Positions 1 to 12,487 of a stretch of 46,607 nt of DNA are shown piece by piece. The notes below the pieces were generated by a model, which was not told the DNA's origin, did no database searches, and saw only the letters and a list, made by a program, of their open reading frames with translations. Position numbers and translations under genes: made by a program. Numbering within the stretch: position 1 is the stretch's first letter; each line of letters begins with the position of its first letter. This DNA comes from Ichthyophthirius multifiliis (taxonomy: Eukaryota > Ciliophora > Oligohymenophorea > Hymenostomatida): positions 1-46,607 of the forward strand of contig NW_004086722.1 in assembly GCF_000220395.1 (NCBI RefSeq), in the 5' to 3' direction.

Positions 1-1
1 T

Positions 2-2977
2 TTATAAATCGTTATTTTATTAATAATCTTTCTTTCATAATTGATATTAGGAGTGTATAATCATATATGTAATCATGATACTGAATTTAATTTCTCACAA
101 TTAAATGACCAAATACAATAAACACGAAGAATATTAAAAGAAGAAAATTCTAAAAAATAAGAAAAGAAAAATTTTTAGAATAATAATAGTTCTTTGAAGC
201 CGTAACCTATAAGAATTACTTTGGATTTTTTAAAAAATGACTCAACTTTTAGTTAAATAAATTAAAAGTAAACCGAATATTTATAAAATCTAATGTAAAA
301 TATTTAAGTATATTTGTAAAACTTATTAAAAGTTATTCCTGCTTAAGGACCAAATATATTCTAAGGTAATGATTGTAGTGATATAGTTGTTGATAAAAAA
401 TACAGAACTGATGGTGAAAATAATTCTGATATACATATTTGGGTTGCTTAAAGTTCAAAAATATAAGGTTTAGCTAATGCTATTTATTGCTAGTTAGATG
501 ATACTTTGAAAAGAGTTAATTATGGCAGAATTAAGGTGAATACGAGTTTTCTAGATAAATAATAATCTAATTTTGGATTTAAATAAGATTTTAATAATAT
601 CTTGCATGAATGCTTTCATATTTTAGGATTTTCAAGTGGCTTATATTAATTTTGGATAAATCCTTAAACCGGAGATTATTATAATGATTAAATAGATAAT
701 TTTATAAGAAAAGTATCTATAATGGGTAAAGAAACTTTTATTATGTCTACACCTTATGTACTTGCTACTGCTAAAAAATATTATACATGTCCTACTTTAG
801 AAGGAATGTAATTAGAGAGCAATGGAGATGTTAATTTTATTGGTTCTCATTGGAAAGAATTAATCCTCTTTAATGAATTGATGGCTGCATAGTCTTCTGG
901 AAAAGACTCTCAATTGTCTGTTTTTACTATTGCTTTATTGAGAGATACTGGTTATTATGCCGAAGTAAATGAAAGTATGGCTGAGGATTTTTAATGGGGA
1001 AGAAATAGAGGATGTGATTTTGTTCTTAAAGCTTGTTAATCTGATACTTAATATCCAGAATTTACTTAAAAGAATTATTCTCCTGATTAATGCTCTTCGA
1101 AAAATAATGGTTATGGAAAAGTTAAATAAATTGATTTATAGGATAATTGTAATACAGTATAAAATTCAGTTTATTGTGAAAATTCAGATATGAATAATCA
1201 TTCCAATAGTTATTTTTTTTAAAATTTTGGTGTTAATTCTAAATGCTTAAAATCTACTGCTATTTTAGGATAAAATAATTATTAATATAGTAATGCTCGT
1301 TGTCATATTGTCTAATGTTCTCCAGATTTTAATTAAATTACGATATCTTTCTTAAATTAATAATATAAATTATTACTCTGTACAAAATAAGATTAAGGAA
1401 AAGAAATTGAAATCGTGGAAGGATAACCAGAACTTGGTTACGTTACTTGTCCTGATAATTATAGAGAATTTTGTAATTATACACCTGAATGTCCTAATTA
1501 TTGCTCTCGAAAAGGTATTTGCATACTTGGATAATGTCGATGCTAATCAGGGTGGTCAGGAGCTGATTGTAATATTAGTTTAAAAGATTGCCCTTATTAT
1601 ACTTTAGAAGAAGATCCAAAATAATGTGTTTAATAATGTCCTGCTGGTAAATTTCCAAATCCTGATAAAGTATGTAGAAGTAACTGTCCTAAAGGTCTTT
1701 ACTTTAGTAATTATAGAAAAAATTGTTTGGAATGTAATTATTAGTGTTTATCATGTTCTGGTCCTTCAAACAATTAATGTTTAGAATGCGATTTTTTAAA
1801 ATATTTAGAAGAAGGATAATGTGTAAATTAATGTAGCAATAATTTTATATTAGTAAATTAAAGAAAATGTGTAAAATCAGTAGATTAAGGATGTGAATAA
1901 GAATGTGAAAAATGTGATTCTAAAAATAAAGTAATATGCACTAAATGTAAAGACTAGTACTTCCTTAACTTAAACACTGGTAAATGTGTTGCTGCTAGTG
2001 ATTGTCCTTAAGGAACATTTGCTAATGAGGAAAACAACACATGTTAAATATGTGAACTTACAGGATGTATATAATGTTAATCTTAAACTGTATGTTAAGT
2101 GTGTGATGAATAATTAGCATTTTTTAAAAAAGGCGATTTATGTGCTAAATGTCCTTAAGGATGTTAAAAATGCTCAAGTGATTTATAGTCTTGTACTTAT
2201 TGTTATAGTGGATTATTTTTATTCGAAGGATAATGTGTTAAAGATTGTCCTATAAATAAATTTTAGGATTAAAAAAAAAGAGAGTGTATTCCAATTTCTA
2301 TATGTAAGAGAGGTTATTTTTATTTATAAAATAAATGTATAAAACAATGTCCTATATATACTTTTAATGAAAACGGCAAATGCATACAATGTCCTTAAGG
2401 TTGTTTAATGTGTTGGACTAAATCTAAATGTATTTAATGTGATAGTTAACACGATTTGGTTCATATATATAATACAATTTATAATTGTTAAAAAAAATCA
2501 TAACATATAAATTAATGTAATCCACCTTGTTTGACTTGTTTACCTAATAATTTAAATAAATGCTTATCATGTATATCTTAATTTTTATTATCTAATTTAT
2601 GTTATGTTAATTGTCCTGACACTTATTATCATGATTATTCGAAATAAGCCTGTACAAAATGTAAAGATGGATGTTTACGTTGTTCTTCTTCATCAGATTG
2701 TCATTAATGTGATTTTAAAAATGGATATAAAATTTAAAATGAAAATTGCATTAAATAAGTAGACAATGCTAAAGATAATGAAGACAGTACTAAAGATAAC
2801 AGTAGTAGTAGTATTAGTAGTATAAATAATATAGGTAACTATTTAAATAAAGAAAAAGATATTACAAATAATGAAGGCATTACTTCAAATAATGAAAATA
2901 GTTCTAAAAAAAATGGAGCTAGTAGTACTTATTATAATTAAGCATTATTTTTAATTATTGCTTTTTTATTGCTATGA
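2..2977 (+). CDS. Leishmanolysin-like (GP63, peptidase M8) surface metalloprotease, 5' end cut by window
   Basis: This is a zinc metalloprotease of the leishmanolysin family, probably GPI-anchored at the cell surface. Reading frame 2 is open for 991 residues to TGA with TAA/TAG as Gln. The N-terminus starts inside a hydrophobic signal peptide; comparison with the paralogue at 7293-10640 suggests about nine residues are missing. The HExxH zinc motif reads HECFH at residues 202-206 (nt 605-619). The third zinc ligand is in GSHWKE, His at residue 283 (nt 848-850). From about residue 480 the protein becomes an EGF-like and furin-like Cys-rich region with many CxxC units. A Ser/Asn/Lys-rich stretch follows, and the last residues form a short hydrophobic tail (LFLIIAFLLL) typical of a GPI-anchor signal. 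All zinc ligands are kept, so it is probably active. No introns are needed. Confidence 0.93.
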
Positions 2978-3264
2978 TTAAAATTAATATATATTTATAA
3001 TTTTTTATTTTTATAACTCTTTTTTAAAAATATGAAAATAAATATTAGTTTATTTATTTTTTTAATAATTATTTAAAAATTTGAAAATAATATTTTTTTA
3101 ATTTAATTTTTTTATTTAATAATATCATTAAGTAATAGAAAACATAATATTATATATAAAATAAATATTTATGTATAAACTATATTATTATAAAAATTAG
3201 ATACACATATCACATATAATACATTTTTTTAATTACAATAGTAAATTCTTATAGTATACTATTT
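2978..3264. other. AT-rich intergenic sequence
   Basis: This is the 3' flank of the first protease gene. It is made of A and T runs and no coding signal or stable hairpin was seen. Confidence 0.6.
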
Positions 3265-3510
3265 TCTAAATACTTTATCAGGATTTTTAAATAGCCTTAA
3301 GGATATTATTAAACACATTTCTTTGAATTTTCTTTTAAATTATAATAAGGATAAATATTTAAACTAATATTATATTAACTTATATTACATGATAGTCTCT
3401 ATTTAAGTGATTAATCAAATATTCATACAAACCTCCTGAAAATCCTTAAATATGAAAGCATTTTGCAAAATATTATTGAAATCATTTTTAAATTCATAAT
3501 CAGTTTGTTT
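3265..3510 (-). pseudogene. Leishmanolysin gene relic
   Basis: On the minus strand two short blocks match the intact paralogue at 7293-10640. The stretch around 3265-3330 resembles the Cys-rich coding sequence near 8960-9025. The stretch around 3420-3510 resembles the zinc-motif region near 10000-10070. In the relic the HExxH codons are broken by a deletion and base changes, so no active site is encoded. The several hundred bases that separate the two blocks in an intact gene are missing. It lies just downstream of the convergent first protease gene, so it looks like the remains of another family copy. Homology is inferred from visual alignment only. Confidence 0.65.
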
Positions 3511-3589
3511 TCTTGATTAGGAGAGTAATATATTAATTTATTTTATGGAAACCCTCTAATATTAAAGGTCTTTATTGTAATAAAAATCT

Positions 3590-3790
3590 ATAATTTTAGC
3601 CCATAGTATTAAGCTGGGGACTCAGGTCAAAACCCAAAAATTAATAATGAATATTTTTTTAGTGTAAAAGTATAATAGTGAGAAGTTCGCGAACTTGGAT
3701 AGTGTTGAGAGAGTTTTGATGGTTTGTTCTCCTTAACCTGAATAGAACATTAAAATTAACCAAAGTTTAATCTCTAAAAAAAATATTTTT
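3590..3790. other. GC-richer island, possible gene relic
   Basis: This stretch is clearly richer in G and C than the flanking DNA. On the plus strand a frame from an ATG near 3648 reads YNSEKFANLDSVERVLMVC before drifting into low-complexity sequence. A different frame just upstream reads QAGDSGQNPKINNEYFF. Two protein-like stretches in different frames suggest a broken gene, but I could not name a family. It also carries a perfect palindrome. It may belong to the same decayed locus as 4190-5220. Confidence 0.35.
3683..3696. repeat. Perfect 14-bp palindrome AAGTTCGCGAACTT
   Basis: The sequence is identical to its reverse complement and has a CGCG core, which is very unusual in this AT-rich region. 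It could be a protein-binding site, a mobile-element end or a chance feature of a decayed coding segment. Confidence 0.6.
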
Positions 3791-4189
3791 TAATAAATTA
3801 TTAAATAAACTGAGTTAATTTTAAAATGTAACAAATATTTTTTTATATATTTGCTATTTTTATTATAAATAGTACCTTAAATTTAATATATACGACAAAA
3901 ACAAAAAGTATTATTTTATTTTTCTATTTATATTTGTATATATATATGTAAAAATATGATGTAAACTTAAATTATTTTAATGGCTTAATTAATATATAAT
4001 TTATATAAATTAAAATTATTAAAAAGTAATTATTTTATAAACGTATCACCTATTTTGATATTTGTTTCAATTATTTATATTAAGAAATACATTCTTCGCT
4101 TTTAAAAATAATTTATATAAATGAAAATTTAATAAAACTAAATAAATATATAAAAAAAATAATATATATATATATATATTTCGACCTTC
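3791..4189. other. AT-rich sequence
   Basis: It contains a TA dinucleotide run near 4163-4180 and otherwise AT-rich filler. No gene was recognised. Confidence 0.5.
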
Positions 4190-5220
4190 TTAGAAAATAA
4201 AAAATATTCTGTCAACTACATCAAAATAAAGACTGTAAACGCATTGATTGTGAAAATAAGTAAAAATTTATGGACAGGTTATAAAAATGACTTAATGCAG
4301 GATCAAACGGGAGAATATAGTCTCTACAGATACTACTTACTAGTAATAGTGTAACTAGAATTATTAATTTCAATAAATACATTAGCTGATTGGATATCGA
4401 ATACCTAAGATAAACTGAAAAAACTGTAACTATAAACTACTTAAATAGATTAATAATATGACGAAGAAACAAATAAATTCTTCTTACTATCAGAAACTGT
4501 GAAATAAGCTTCAATTTTAAAAACTAAACTGTATTATTTAATGAGAAAACTCAGAAATTGGAAGCAACTAAATAAGAATCATTATATGAAAGTATAAAAT
4601 ATGATATTTAACTAGAAATAAAAGAATCTATTTAAAGGCAATATATGTAACGTGCAATCTATAAAAATGGACTGACTATTAATAAAGATTTAAAATGCCA
4701 TAAAAAATAATTAAATTTAGTAAATAAAAAATAATAATTCAAACAATAATATAAATCACATAAATAATAAACAAAAAAAGAAAACCAAAATACAATAAAT
4801 TAATTATAATCAAACAATAAGAATAAAAAAACAAAAGTATAAAGAAAATAATAAGGGCATTAAATACACTAAAACAAAAATTTAATATAGAAAACAAATA
4901 TGATATAAAAAATAGAAACATAATAGAAAAAGAATAAAAATAAAATATATAGAAAATTCCTAAAATAAGTTAATGAAATTTAGTATATAATTAAAACATC
5001 AAGACAAACTAACCCATACTAAAATATAATCGAAAAAAATGAATATAGTAATTGAAAATCTTAAGTAATCAGTGAAAACATGAAATGGAAAATGAATAAA
5101 CGATAAATAAATTAACAAACACAGAAAAGACATTATGATAAATTAGGCGTAAAAAAATAAAAAATTAAGGGTAAATTTTATTAAAATAGTATTCATGGAA
5201 TAGGAATCTTGTCAATCACA
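4190..5220 (+). pseudogene. Decayed coiled-coil protein gene
   Basis: Protein-like sequence rich in Glu, Lys and Gln appears on the plus strand but switches frame. Frame 2 from about 4277 reads DKLKKLQLQTTQIDQQYDEE. It gives way around 4510-4550 to frame 1, which reads NEKTQKLEATKQESLYESI and continues to TGA at 5053-5055. A further fragment, HYDKLGVKKQKIKGKFYQ, follows in another context near 5130. Heptad-like spacing suggests a long coiled coil. The absence of one frame, and of obvious GT-AG introns joining the pieces, argues for a broken gene. The family was not identified. Confidence 0.45.
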
Positions 5221-6410
5221 CCTGAATATATATTTTATATTTTTATAATCTTAAATAAGATAAATATTAGATAATTATTATTTATATAAACTTAATATTA
5301 AATAAATTAAATGGTTATTAAAAAGTAGAGAGCACTAAATAAATACTTTAAAAAAATATACAAAGTTAAAACATATATATAATAATATTAATTAATTATA
5401 TTTTAATTTTATGTGTTAATAAATAAAATATTTTTTATAATTTTATATGCATAATGATAAATAAAATATTTATTTATTGAAAATTTATTATTATAATTGG
5501 AATATTTGTCTTAATAAATAAAAGAAAGTTATAATATATTTTAAGTTTAATTTAAAATATTTTAATATATAAAAAAAAGGATAAAAATAATATATTATAA
5601 AAGAAATTTTATATAAAAAAAAAAAGATTTATTTTTATTTTATTTTTAAACATTTGTTTTTTATATACAAATTTAGCAAAAATTAAAAAATGAAAATATT
5701 TATTTCATATATATTGCAATAAAAATAAATTAAACTAAGTATTTTTTTTATAATTTATAATAGAATTCAAAGTATATAATATTTTAAATATAATTTATAT
5801 ATACTCATATAAAAAATCTATATTAATTGTATTTATTATAAATTATATATTTATAAAACAATATTTTTTTTCGGTATATGAAGATAAAAGAAGAATAGAT
5901 TTTTTTATTATTAAATATAATAATTTATAAATATATTGTTATAAATTATATATATTTATAAATGCAAACAAAAAATTATTTTGTGATAAATAATATGTTT
6001 AATAAAATAAATTTGTATCTTAATTTTTATTTAATGAATAATTATTTAAATAGAAAAAAATTTTAATTAAAAAAAAATTTATAATAAATTATATAATAAA
6101 ATTATATATTAATATTAATTTTAAAAAATTTAAAATTAATATTTAATTTATTTATAATATATAATATTTTAATTAATTAATATATATAAATAAATATATA
6201 TTTATATATTATATATTTAAAATAAATATAAATATTTTTTAATATTTTTGTTATTTTTTATACAATATTAAAACACAATATAAAAAAATAAAAACTATAT
6301 ATATATTTTTAGAAAATTTATAAACTTATATTAAAAAAATTATTTACTTAATATTAAAGAAATATGAATAAATTAATAAAAATTAAAAATATAATTATAT
6401 AAACATATTA
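5221..6410. other. Long AT-rich intergenic stretch
   Basis: Nearly all A and T, with many short homopolymers and no coding pattern that I could support. Confidence 0.55.
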
Positions 6411-6600
6411 TTACTAATAAAAACAACGGAGAAGGTACTACCAAAAACAATTAAGAAAGTAATACTGTAAACAATAAAGAAAATTAAATACAAACAACTA
6501 ATAATGTACTAATACAAATAATAGAGTAAGTACAACTACAAAAAATAGAGGAATAATAATACAAGCATTTGAAAAAGTATTAAATAAAATGATTATGGTA
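6411..6600 (+). pseudogene. Asn/Thr-rich fragment resembling a leishmanolysin tail
   Basis: The plus strand reads NKNNGEGTTKNNQESNTV and similar Asn, Thr and Gln-rich sequence. This resembles the linker before the GPI signal in the first protease gene (for example NNEGITSNNENSS). The frame changes within about 150 nt and no Cys-rich domain precedes it, so it is at most a relic of a third or fourth protease copy. Low-complexity sequence can mimic such similarity. Confidence 0.3.
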
Positions 6601-6941
6601 CTAAAATTATATATATATATATATTTACTAATTTCTATGATGTTTATATATTTTATTATTTTTATTTATTGGCTATATAAATTCAAATTTAATTTTTTTT
6701 TTCATATTAATAATAAATAATATAAATAAATATTTATTTTATATTTTTATTTTACAATTTTAATATTAGATTTTATTTATATTGATTTTTTGAGAATTAT
6801 TTTGATAATCTTTATATTTTTTCAATAAGTAAATTGTAAATATTCTTAAAATATTAATTTAAATTAATTAATAAAAATAAATAAACATATCAAAAAATAT
6901 TATTTTTTTAAAATATAATTTTAAATATAATTATTTTATTA

Positions 6942-6978
<37 letters not shown>

Positions 6979-7292
6979 TATATATATATATCTTTATATT
7001 ATTTTATTTATAATTCAATTTTAGAAATTTAAAATTAATTACTTCATTTTTCTTTAGATTAAAATATTTTTATTTTTGTTAATTAATAAATAATTTAAAA
7101 ATTAAAATAATTAAATAACTTTTTTTTTAAATTTAAAATAATAAAAATGTATAATTTTGATATATTAAATAAACCATATGAACTTATTTTATTTTATTCT
7201 TATTTAATTTTAAAAATAAAGAGATATTAATAATTTCAATAAAGAATCATTATCACTAATATTTTGTAATACCTTAATTATTTGTAGTATTA
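6601..7292. other. AT-rich spacer upstream of the convergent 3' end
   Basis: It contains the (AT)n run at 6945-6974. Next to the following gene, at about 7200-7292, it holds out-of-frame remnants of that gene's C-terminal tail (see findings). Confidence 0.5.
6945..6974. repeat. (TA)n microsatellite
   Basis: An uninterrupted alternating TA run of about 30 bases, with a second short TA run just after it. Confidence 0.9.
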
Positions 7293-10200
7293 TCATGCTT
7301 TTATTTCGCATTTTGAATTTGAATAATAGTATCCTTTTTTAAAATCACATTAATGACATTCTTAAGAAGTACAACGTAAACATCCATCACCACAATAAAT
7401 GCATATTTTATTATCATAATCAGGATAATAAGTATCAGGACAATCTTAAAAACATTAATTCTAATACAAGAAAAGGTGATCTTAACATTATAAGCAATAA
7501 TTTTTATTATTAGGAGAGCATGTTTCACAATTTATACTGCATTATTCTTACTAGCAAGTAAAGCTTAAAATATTTTGAAATTCCCAACCATTCTGAGTAT
7601 CACATTAAACACATTTATATTCACTCCAGCAATTAAGGCAACCTTAATGACATTGTAGGCATTAACCATTTTACACAAAGGTACCTAGAGGGCATTCTTC
7701 ATAGCATTAATTTTTCCAATAATAAGAACCCTATTCACATATAGTAATTGGTACACATACTCTTTTTTCTTTATCCTAAAATTAATCTTCAGGGCATTAA
7801 GAAACACATTAACCTTAAAATAAAAAAAATCCATTAATGCAAGAAATACAAGTACTTAATTCACTTGAACATTATTAGCATCCTTGAGAACATACTTCAT
7901 AACATTAATTTTACCAATAATAAGAATCCTATTTACATATAACAATTGGTACACATACTCTTTATATTTTATCCTAAAATTAATTTTCAGGGCATTAAGA
8001 AACACATTATCCTTCTAATAAAAAAAATTCATTTATGCAAGAAATACAAGTTTTTAAATCACTTTAACAACGTTAACATCCTTTAGGGCATTCTTCATAA
8101 CATTAATTTTACCAATAATAAGAACCTTACTAACATAAAATAATTGGTTCACATTCTCTTTTTTATATATTCTCAATATAATTTACAGGGCAATAAGATA
8201 AACATGTTCCTTCAAATAAATATGTTCCACTTAAACAATAAGTACAAGTCTTTAAATCCCTTAAACATTAATAACATCCTTAAGGACATCCTTCATAGCA
8301 TTTATTGGACCAAAATAAAGAATCCCTTTTACATTTAACATTTAGTACACATTCATGTTTTTCTAAATCCTTAAATTAATTTTCAGGACATTCAGTAACA
8401 CATTTTCCATTTGATAAGAATAATCCTCTATAACAAAAAGTACAAGCTTTTAAATCAATTGAGCATTTTAAACATCCTTAAGGACATTTAGCACATAAAT
8501 CGCCTTTTTTTTTAAATTATAATTATTCATCACACACTGCACATACAGTTTAAGATTAGCATTATATACATCCTGTAATTTCACATGTTTGGCATGTATT
8601 ATTTTCTTTATTAATGAATGTTCCTTAAGGACAATCACTAGCAGCAACACATTTACCAGTATTTAAGTTAAGGAAGTACTAGTCTTTACATTTAGTACAT
8701 TTTTATTTATTATAATAATCACATTTCTCACATTATTTTTAATCACATCCTTAACTAACTGATTTTATGCATATTCCTTATTCTAATTAATAGTCATTAC
8801 TACATTATTATACACATATTCGATCTTCTGAATATGTAAAAAAACCACAGTCTAAACAATCAAAACTTGTAGGACCAGAACATCTTTTACATATTGCATT
8901 ACATTAAACACATTTTTTTTGTAATATACTACAATAAAAACCATTAGGACACTAATCTCTACATACTTTGTCAAGATTTGCATATTTACCTTTAGGGCAT
9001 TATTAAACACATTATGTTGGATCTTCCTCTAGAGTAAAATATTGACAATTTTTTTCTTCAATATTACAATCAGGTCCTGACCATCCTGATTTACATTTAC
9101 ATTATCCAAATATGCAAATACCTTTTCGAGAACAATAGTTAGGACATTTAGGCTTATGACTACAAAATTCTCTATAATTATCAGGACAAGCAATATAACC
9201 ATATTCTGGATTTCCTTCATTAACTTCGATTTCTTTTCCTTAATCTTATTTTCTACAGATTAATTTTTTATTGCTCAATTAAGTAATAGTTATCGTAACT
9301 TAAGTAAAATCAGGAGAACATTCGACTTTATGACAACGAGAATTGCTATTATAAGAGATACCTATTCCATAAAGAGCAGTAGATTTAAAGCATTTAGAGT
9401 CATCTCCAAAATATTAAAAAGTGAAAAGATTAGAACTAATTTAATGACTTGTTTAATCATTACAAAAAACTTAATTTTAAATTCTTTAACAATTATCCGT
9501 TAAAACACTTTTACTAATTCCTCCATAACCATCGTATATTAAAGAGCATTATTAAGGAGAATATTCTATTTAAGTAAATTCTGGATACTAAGTTTTAGAA
9601 TAGCAAGCTTAAATAGCAAACTCACATCCTCTATTTCTTCCCCATTATATATCATCGGCCATATTTTCATTAACTTCAGCATAAAAGCCACTATCTCTCA
9701 ATAAAGCAATAGTAAAAATAGACAATTGATAACCTCTTCCAGAAGACTCAGCAGTCATCAATTCATTAAATATGATTGTTTTTTCCCAATGTGAACTAAT
9801 GGAACTCTTACTATCATCATTCTCTAATTGCATTCCTTCTAAAGTATAACATCCATAATATTTTCTAGCAGTAGCAAGTATATGAGGTGTAAAAATTATT
9901 TAAGTATTTTTATTCCTTATAATAACTGTTTTTATATAACTTTCTATTTCTTCACCATAATAGTTTCCTGTTAAAGGATTTACCCAATATTTATATAAGC
10001 CACTTGAAAATCCTAATATATGCAAACATTCATGCAAAATAATATTGAAATCACCTTAAAATCCAGAAATTTATTTATTTTTGTCTAAATTATTTATATT
10101 TACATTAATTAAACCAAAATTAACTCTTTTCAAATTTTCATCCAGTTAACAATAAACACCAGTAGCTAAAATACCTACTTATTATTAGGCTACTAAAATA

Positions 10201-10640
10201 TGTATATCAGAATTTTTCTCACCATCTGTTCTATATTTTTAAGGAACAGATATATTATGGCATATTTCACTATTAAATTTAATAGGTTCTTAAGCAGGAA
10301 TAACTTTTAATAGTTTTTCAAAATATGCCTTAATTAAATCAATCAAATCTTATAAATAATCTCTTTTATGATTATCTTCTGCTTAATCTTAAGAAGAAAT
10401 AAAATCTATAGTAACTCTTATAGGTAGTGGATATAATTTTTTTTTCTTAGTTATCTTATCTTTTTGAAGACTTTTTTATAATATTCTTCGTGATTAATCT
10501 ATTTGTTCATTTAATTATGCGAAATTAAATTCAGCATCATGATTGCATATATGATTATATACTCCTAATATTAAATAAGAAAGAAATAATATTAATAAAA
10601 TTAAGATTCTTTGACTATTATTAGTTTTAATTAAATTCAT
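7293..10640 (-). CDS. Leishmanolysin-like (GP63, peptidase M8) surface metalloprotease, full length
   Basis: The frame runs from ATG at 10640 to TGA at 7295-7293, 1115 residues, with TAA/TAG as Gln and no introns. Residues 1-26 form a signal peptide (hydrophobic core ILILLILFLSYLILGV). The zinc motif HECLH is at residues 203-207, and the third His is residue 284 in SSHWEK, so the catalytic site is intact. An EGF-like segment and a long furin-like Cys-rich region follow. Four of its units are exact-period 66-residue repeats. The start is fixed by the signal peptide and by the paralogue at 2-2977. Unlike that paralogue, it stops right after the last Cys-rich unit (NSKCEIKA) and lacks an in-frame hydrophobic tail, so it is predicted to be secreted unless the end is spliced or misread. 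It lies tail-to-tail with the first copy. Confidence 0.93.
7691..8482 (-). repeat. Four tandem 198-nt (66-aa) Cys-rich repeats within the protease gene
   Basis: The landmark encoding the CPxNQF motif occurs at 7791, 7989, 8187 and 8385, exactly 198 nt apart. Each unit encodes GCxxC, DLKxC, CxxG, GxCVxxCP, RxCVPIxIC and SYYWxNQCYE elements. The first protease gene has a single equivalent of this unit, so the array expanded in this copy. Array edges are approximate; the period is exact. Confidence 0.88.
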
Positions 10641-12487
10641 TTTTAATATTTTTATTATAATTTATAAAAAAAATATTTACTTAATATAATTTACTTTATA
10701 TCAAAATAAAACAAAAATTGTATTTATTTTTTGTATTTATAATTTTTAATTTTTTTCAATAAAGGTAATAAATGAATTATATTATATTCAAAAATAAATT
10801 ATTAAAAAATATAATGTCCTAAAATTATAGTTTTTTAGAAATTTCACAAAAATTATTTTTGAATTATATTATTTTTGTCTTTGAATATAATTTAATATAA
10901 ATTAAATTTTTTATTTAAATTAAAATTAAAATAAAATACATGCTTAATTAATATATAAAATAATAAATATAAATTTAATATTATTAAACAAATATTTATA
11001 AATAAAATTTTAATAATCTATATAAATAAATATGTGAATAATATCTTATTTATAAATAATTATTTAATTTTGTAAAATTTAAATTATAAATATTATTAAA
11101 AATTATTAATAAAAAAATAAATAATTAATTATAAAAAATAATAATTTCAATATAAATATTTTTAAAATTCTTTTTATTTTAATAAAATTAAAAATTTAAT
11201 ATTAGCCTTGTTAACATTTTTGTATAAAAAAAAAAAAAGATTTAAATATAAGTTATCAAAAAAAATTTAAAAATCAATTAAAGTATAAATTTTTTTAATT
11301 ATTTTTTTAACATATGCTTTATTTTTATTTAATTTATATTTTATATTTTTTTTTTTATTTTATTGATTTACAAAATTATGTTTTGGTAGTCATTAAAATT
11401 TCAATATTTAAATTAATTAGATGTTTAAATAATATTTATTTTAGAAAGTATTAAATAAATTTTTTAATTATATTAATTAAGATTTTATATTAATAAACTT
11501 TTACAAATTTTTGTTTAAATTTATAAATTTTTAATATATTTATATGCTTAAAAATACAAATATTTTTAGTTTTATTTATAGTTAATATTTTTCTTTTTTA
11601 TATGATAAAAATGGAAATATATAATTATAAAAAAAATCCAAAATATTTGTATATATGATATATTTCAGCCTAACTATCTTAAGTAAGTACAAATGTTTGA
11701 GTAAAATCTATATTAATCTATAAACAAAAACTATATTTACAAGTTAAAAATAATAATTTATCTTTGGCAATTTACATTTTATTTTAAATCTTTAATTATA
11801 TATAAATTATATTCTTAGCAATTTTTTTTTATATTATATATAATTAACTTAATTTTTAAAAAGCCAAGAACAATTTATAATTTTAAATATTCAAAATATT
11901 ATAATAGTAAGAATAATAAGAACAAATATTATTCTATTATATAAATTGATATTTCAAATTTATAAAAATGAAATATTAGAATTATCAACAAAAAAACATA
12001 TAAAGAATATGTATATGAAAATTGATATTAAATTAAAACTCATATTATTTGACAAGTAAAATTAAAAACATTAATCAATAGATTTTATAATAAAAATAAA
12101 TAACTGTATTAATAATAACAATTAAAATTTAAACGATATATAATATTTTTAAAATAAAATAATAAATGTATTAATAGCAGTAAAAATATAATCAACAAAT
12201 ATAGAATTAATGAATAAATTAAGTACAAATTTCAATTTTATATAATATTTAAATTTCAGATTAAAAAAAATTTGAAATAATATAAAATTTAATTATTTAT
12301 CTTATTATAAAAATAAGTAAACTAATTATTAATTACATTTATTTATAAATACTCATTTTTTATATGCTTTTTTTATATAATTTTTTCTATTATAAATATT
12401 AAATATCTATTTAAAACAGATAAATAATTTTAATTTAAAAAATTCAAATTATTAAATAAAATAATATAAAATAAATAAATATATAAA
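10641..12487. other. AT-rich intergenic stretch between the protease and PdxTS genes
   Basis: It includes the promoter side of the minus-strand protease gene and the 3' flank of the PdxT-PdxS gene. I see only AT-rich sequence with short A and T runs and no codon-like pattern on either strand. Confidence 0.55.

Noticed and set aside
969..1193. Plus-strand 74-codon open frame in another frame of the first protease
   Set aside because: It overlaps the leishmanolysin reading and has no family features.
10641..12487. Possible hidden gene in the long spacer
   Set aside because: No stretch showed balanced amino-acid content in any frame under code 6.
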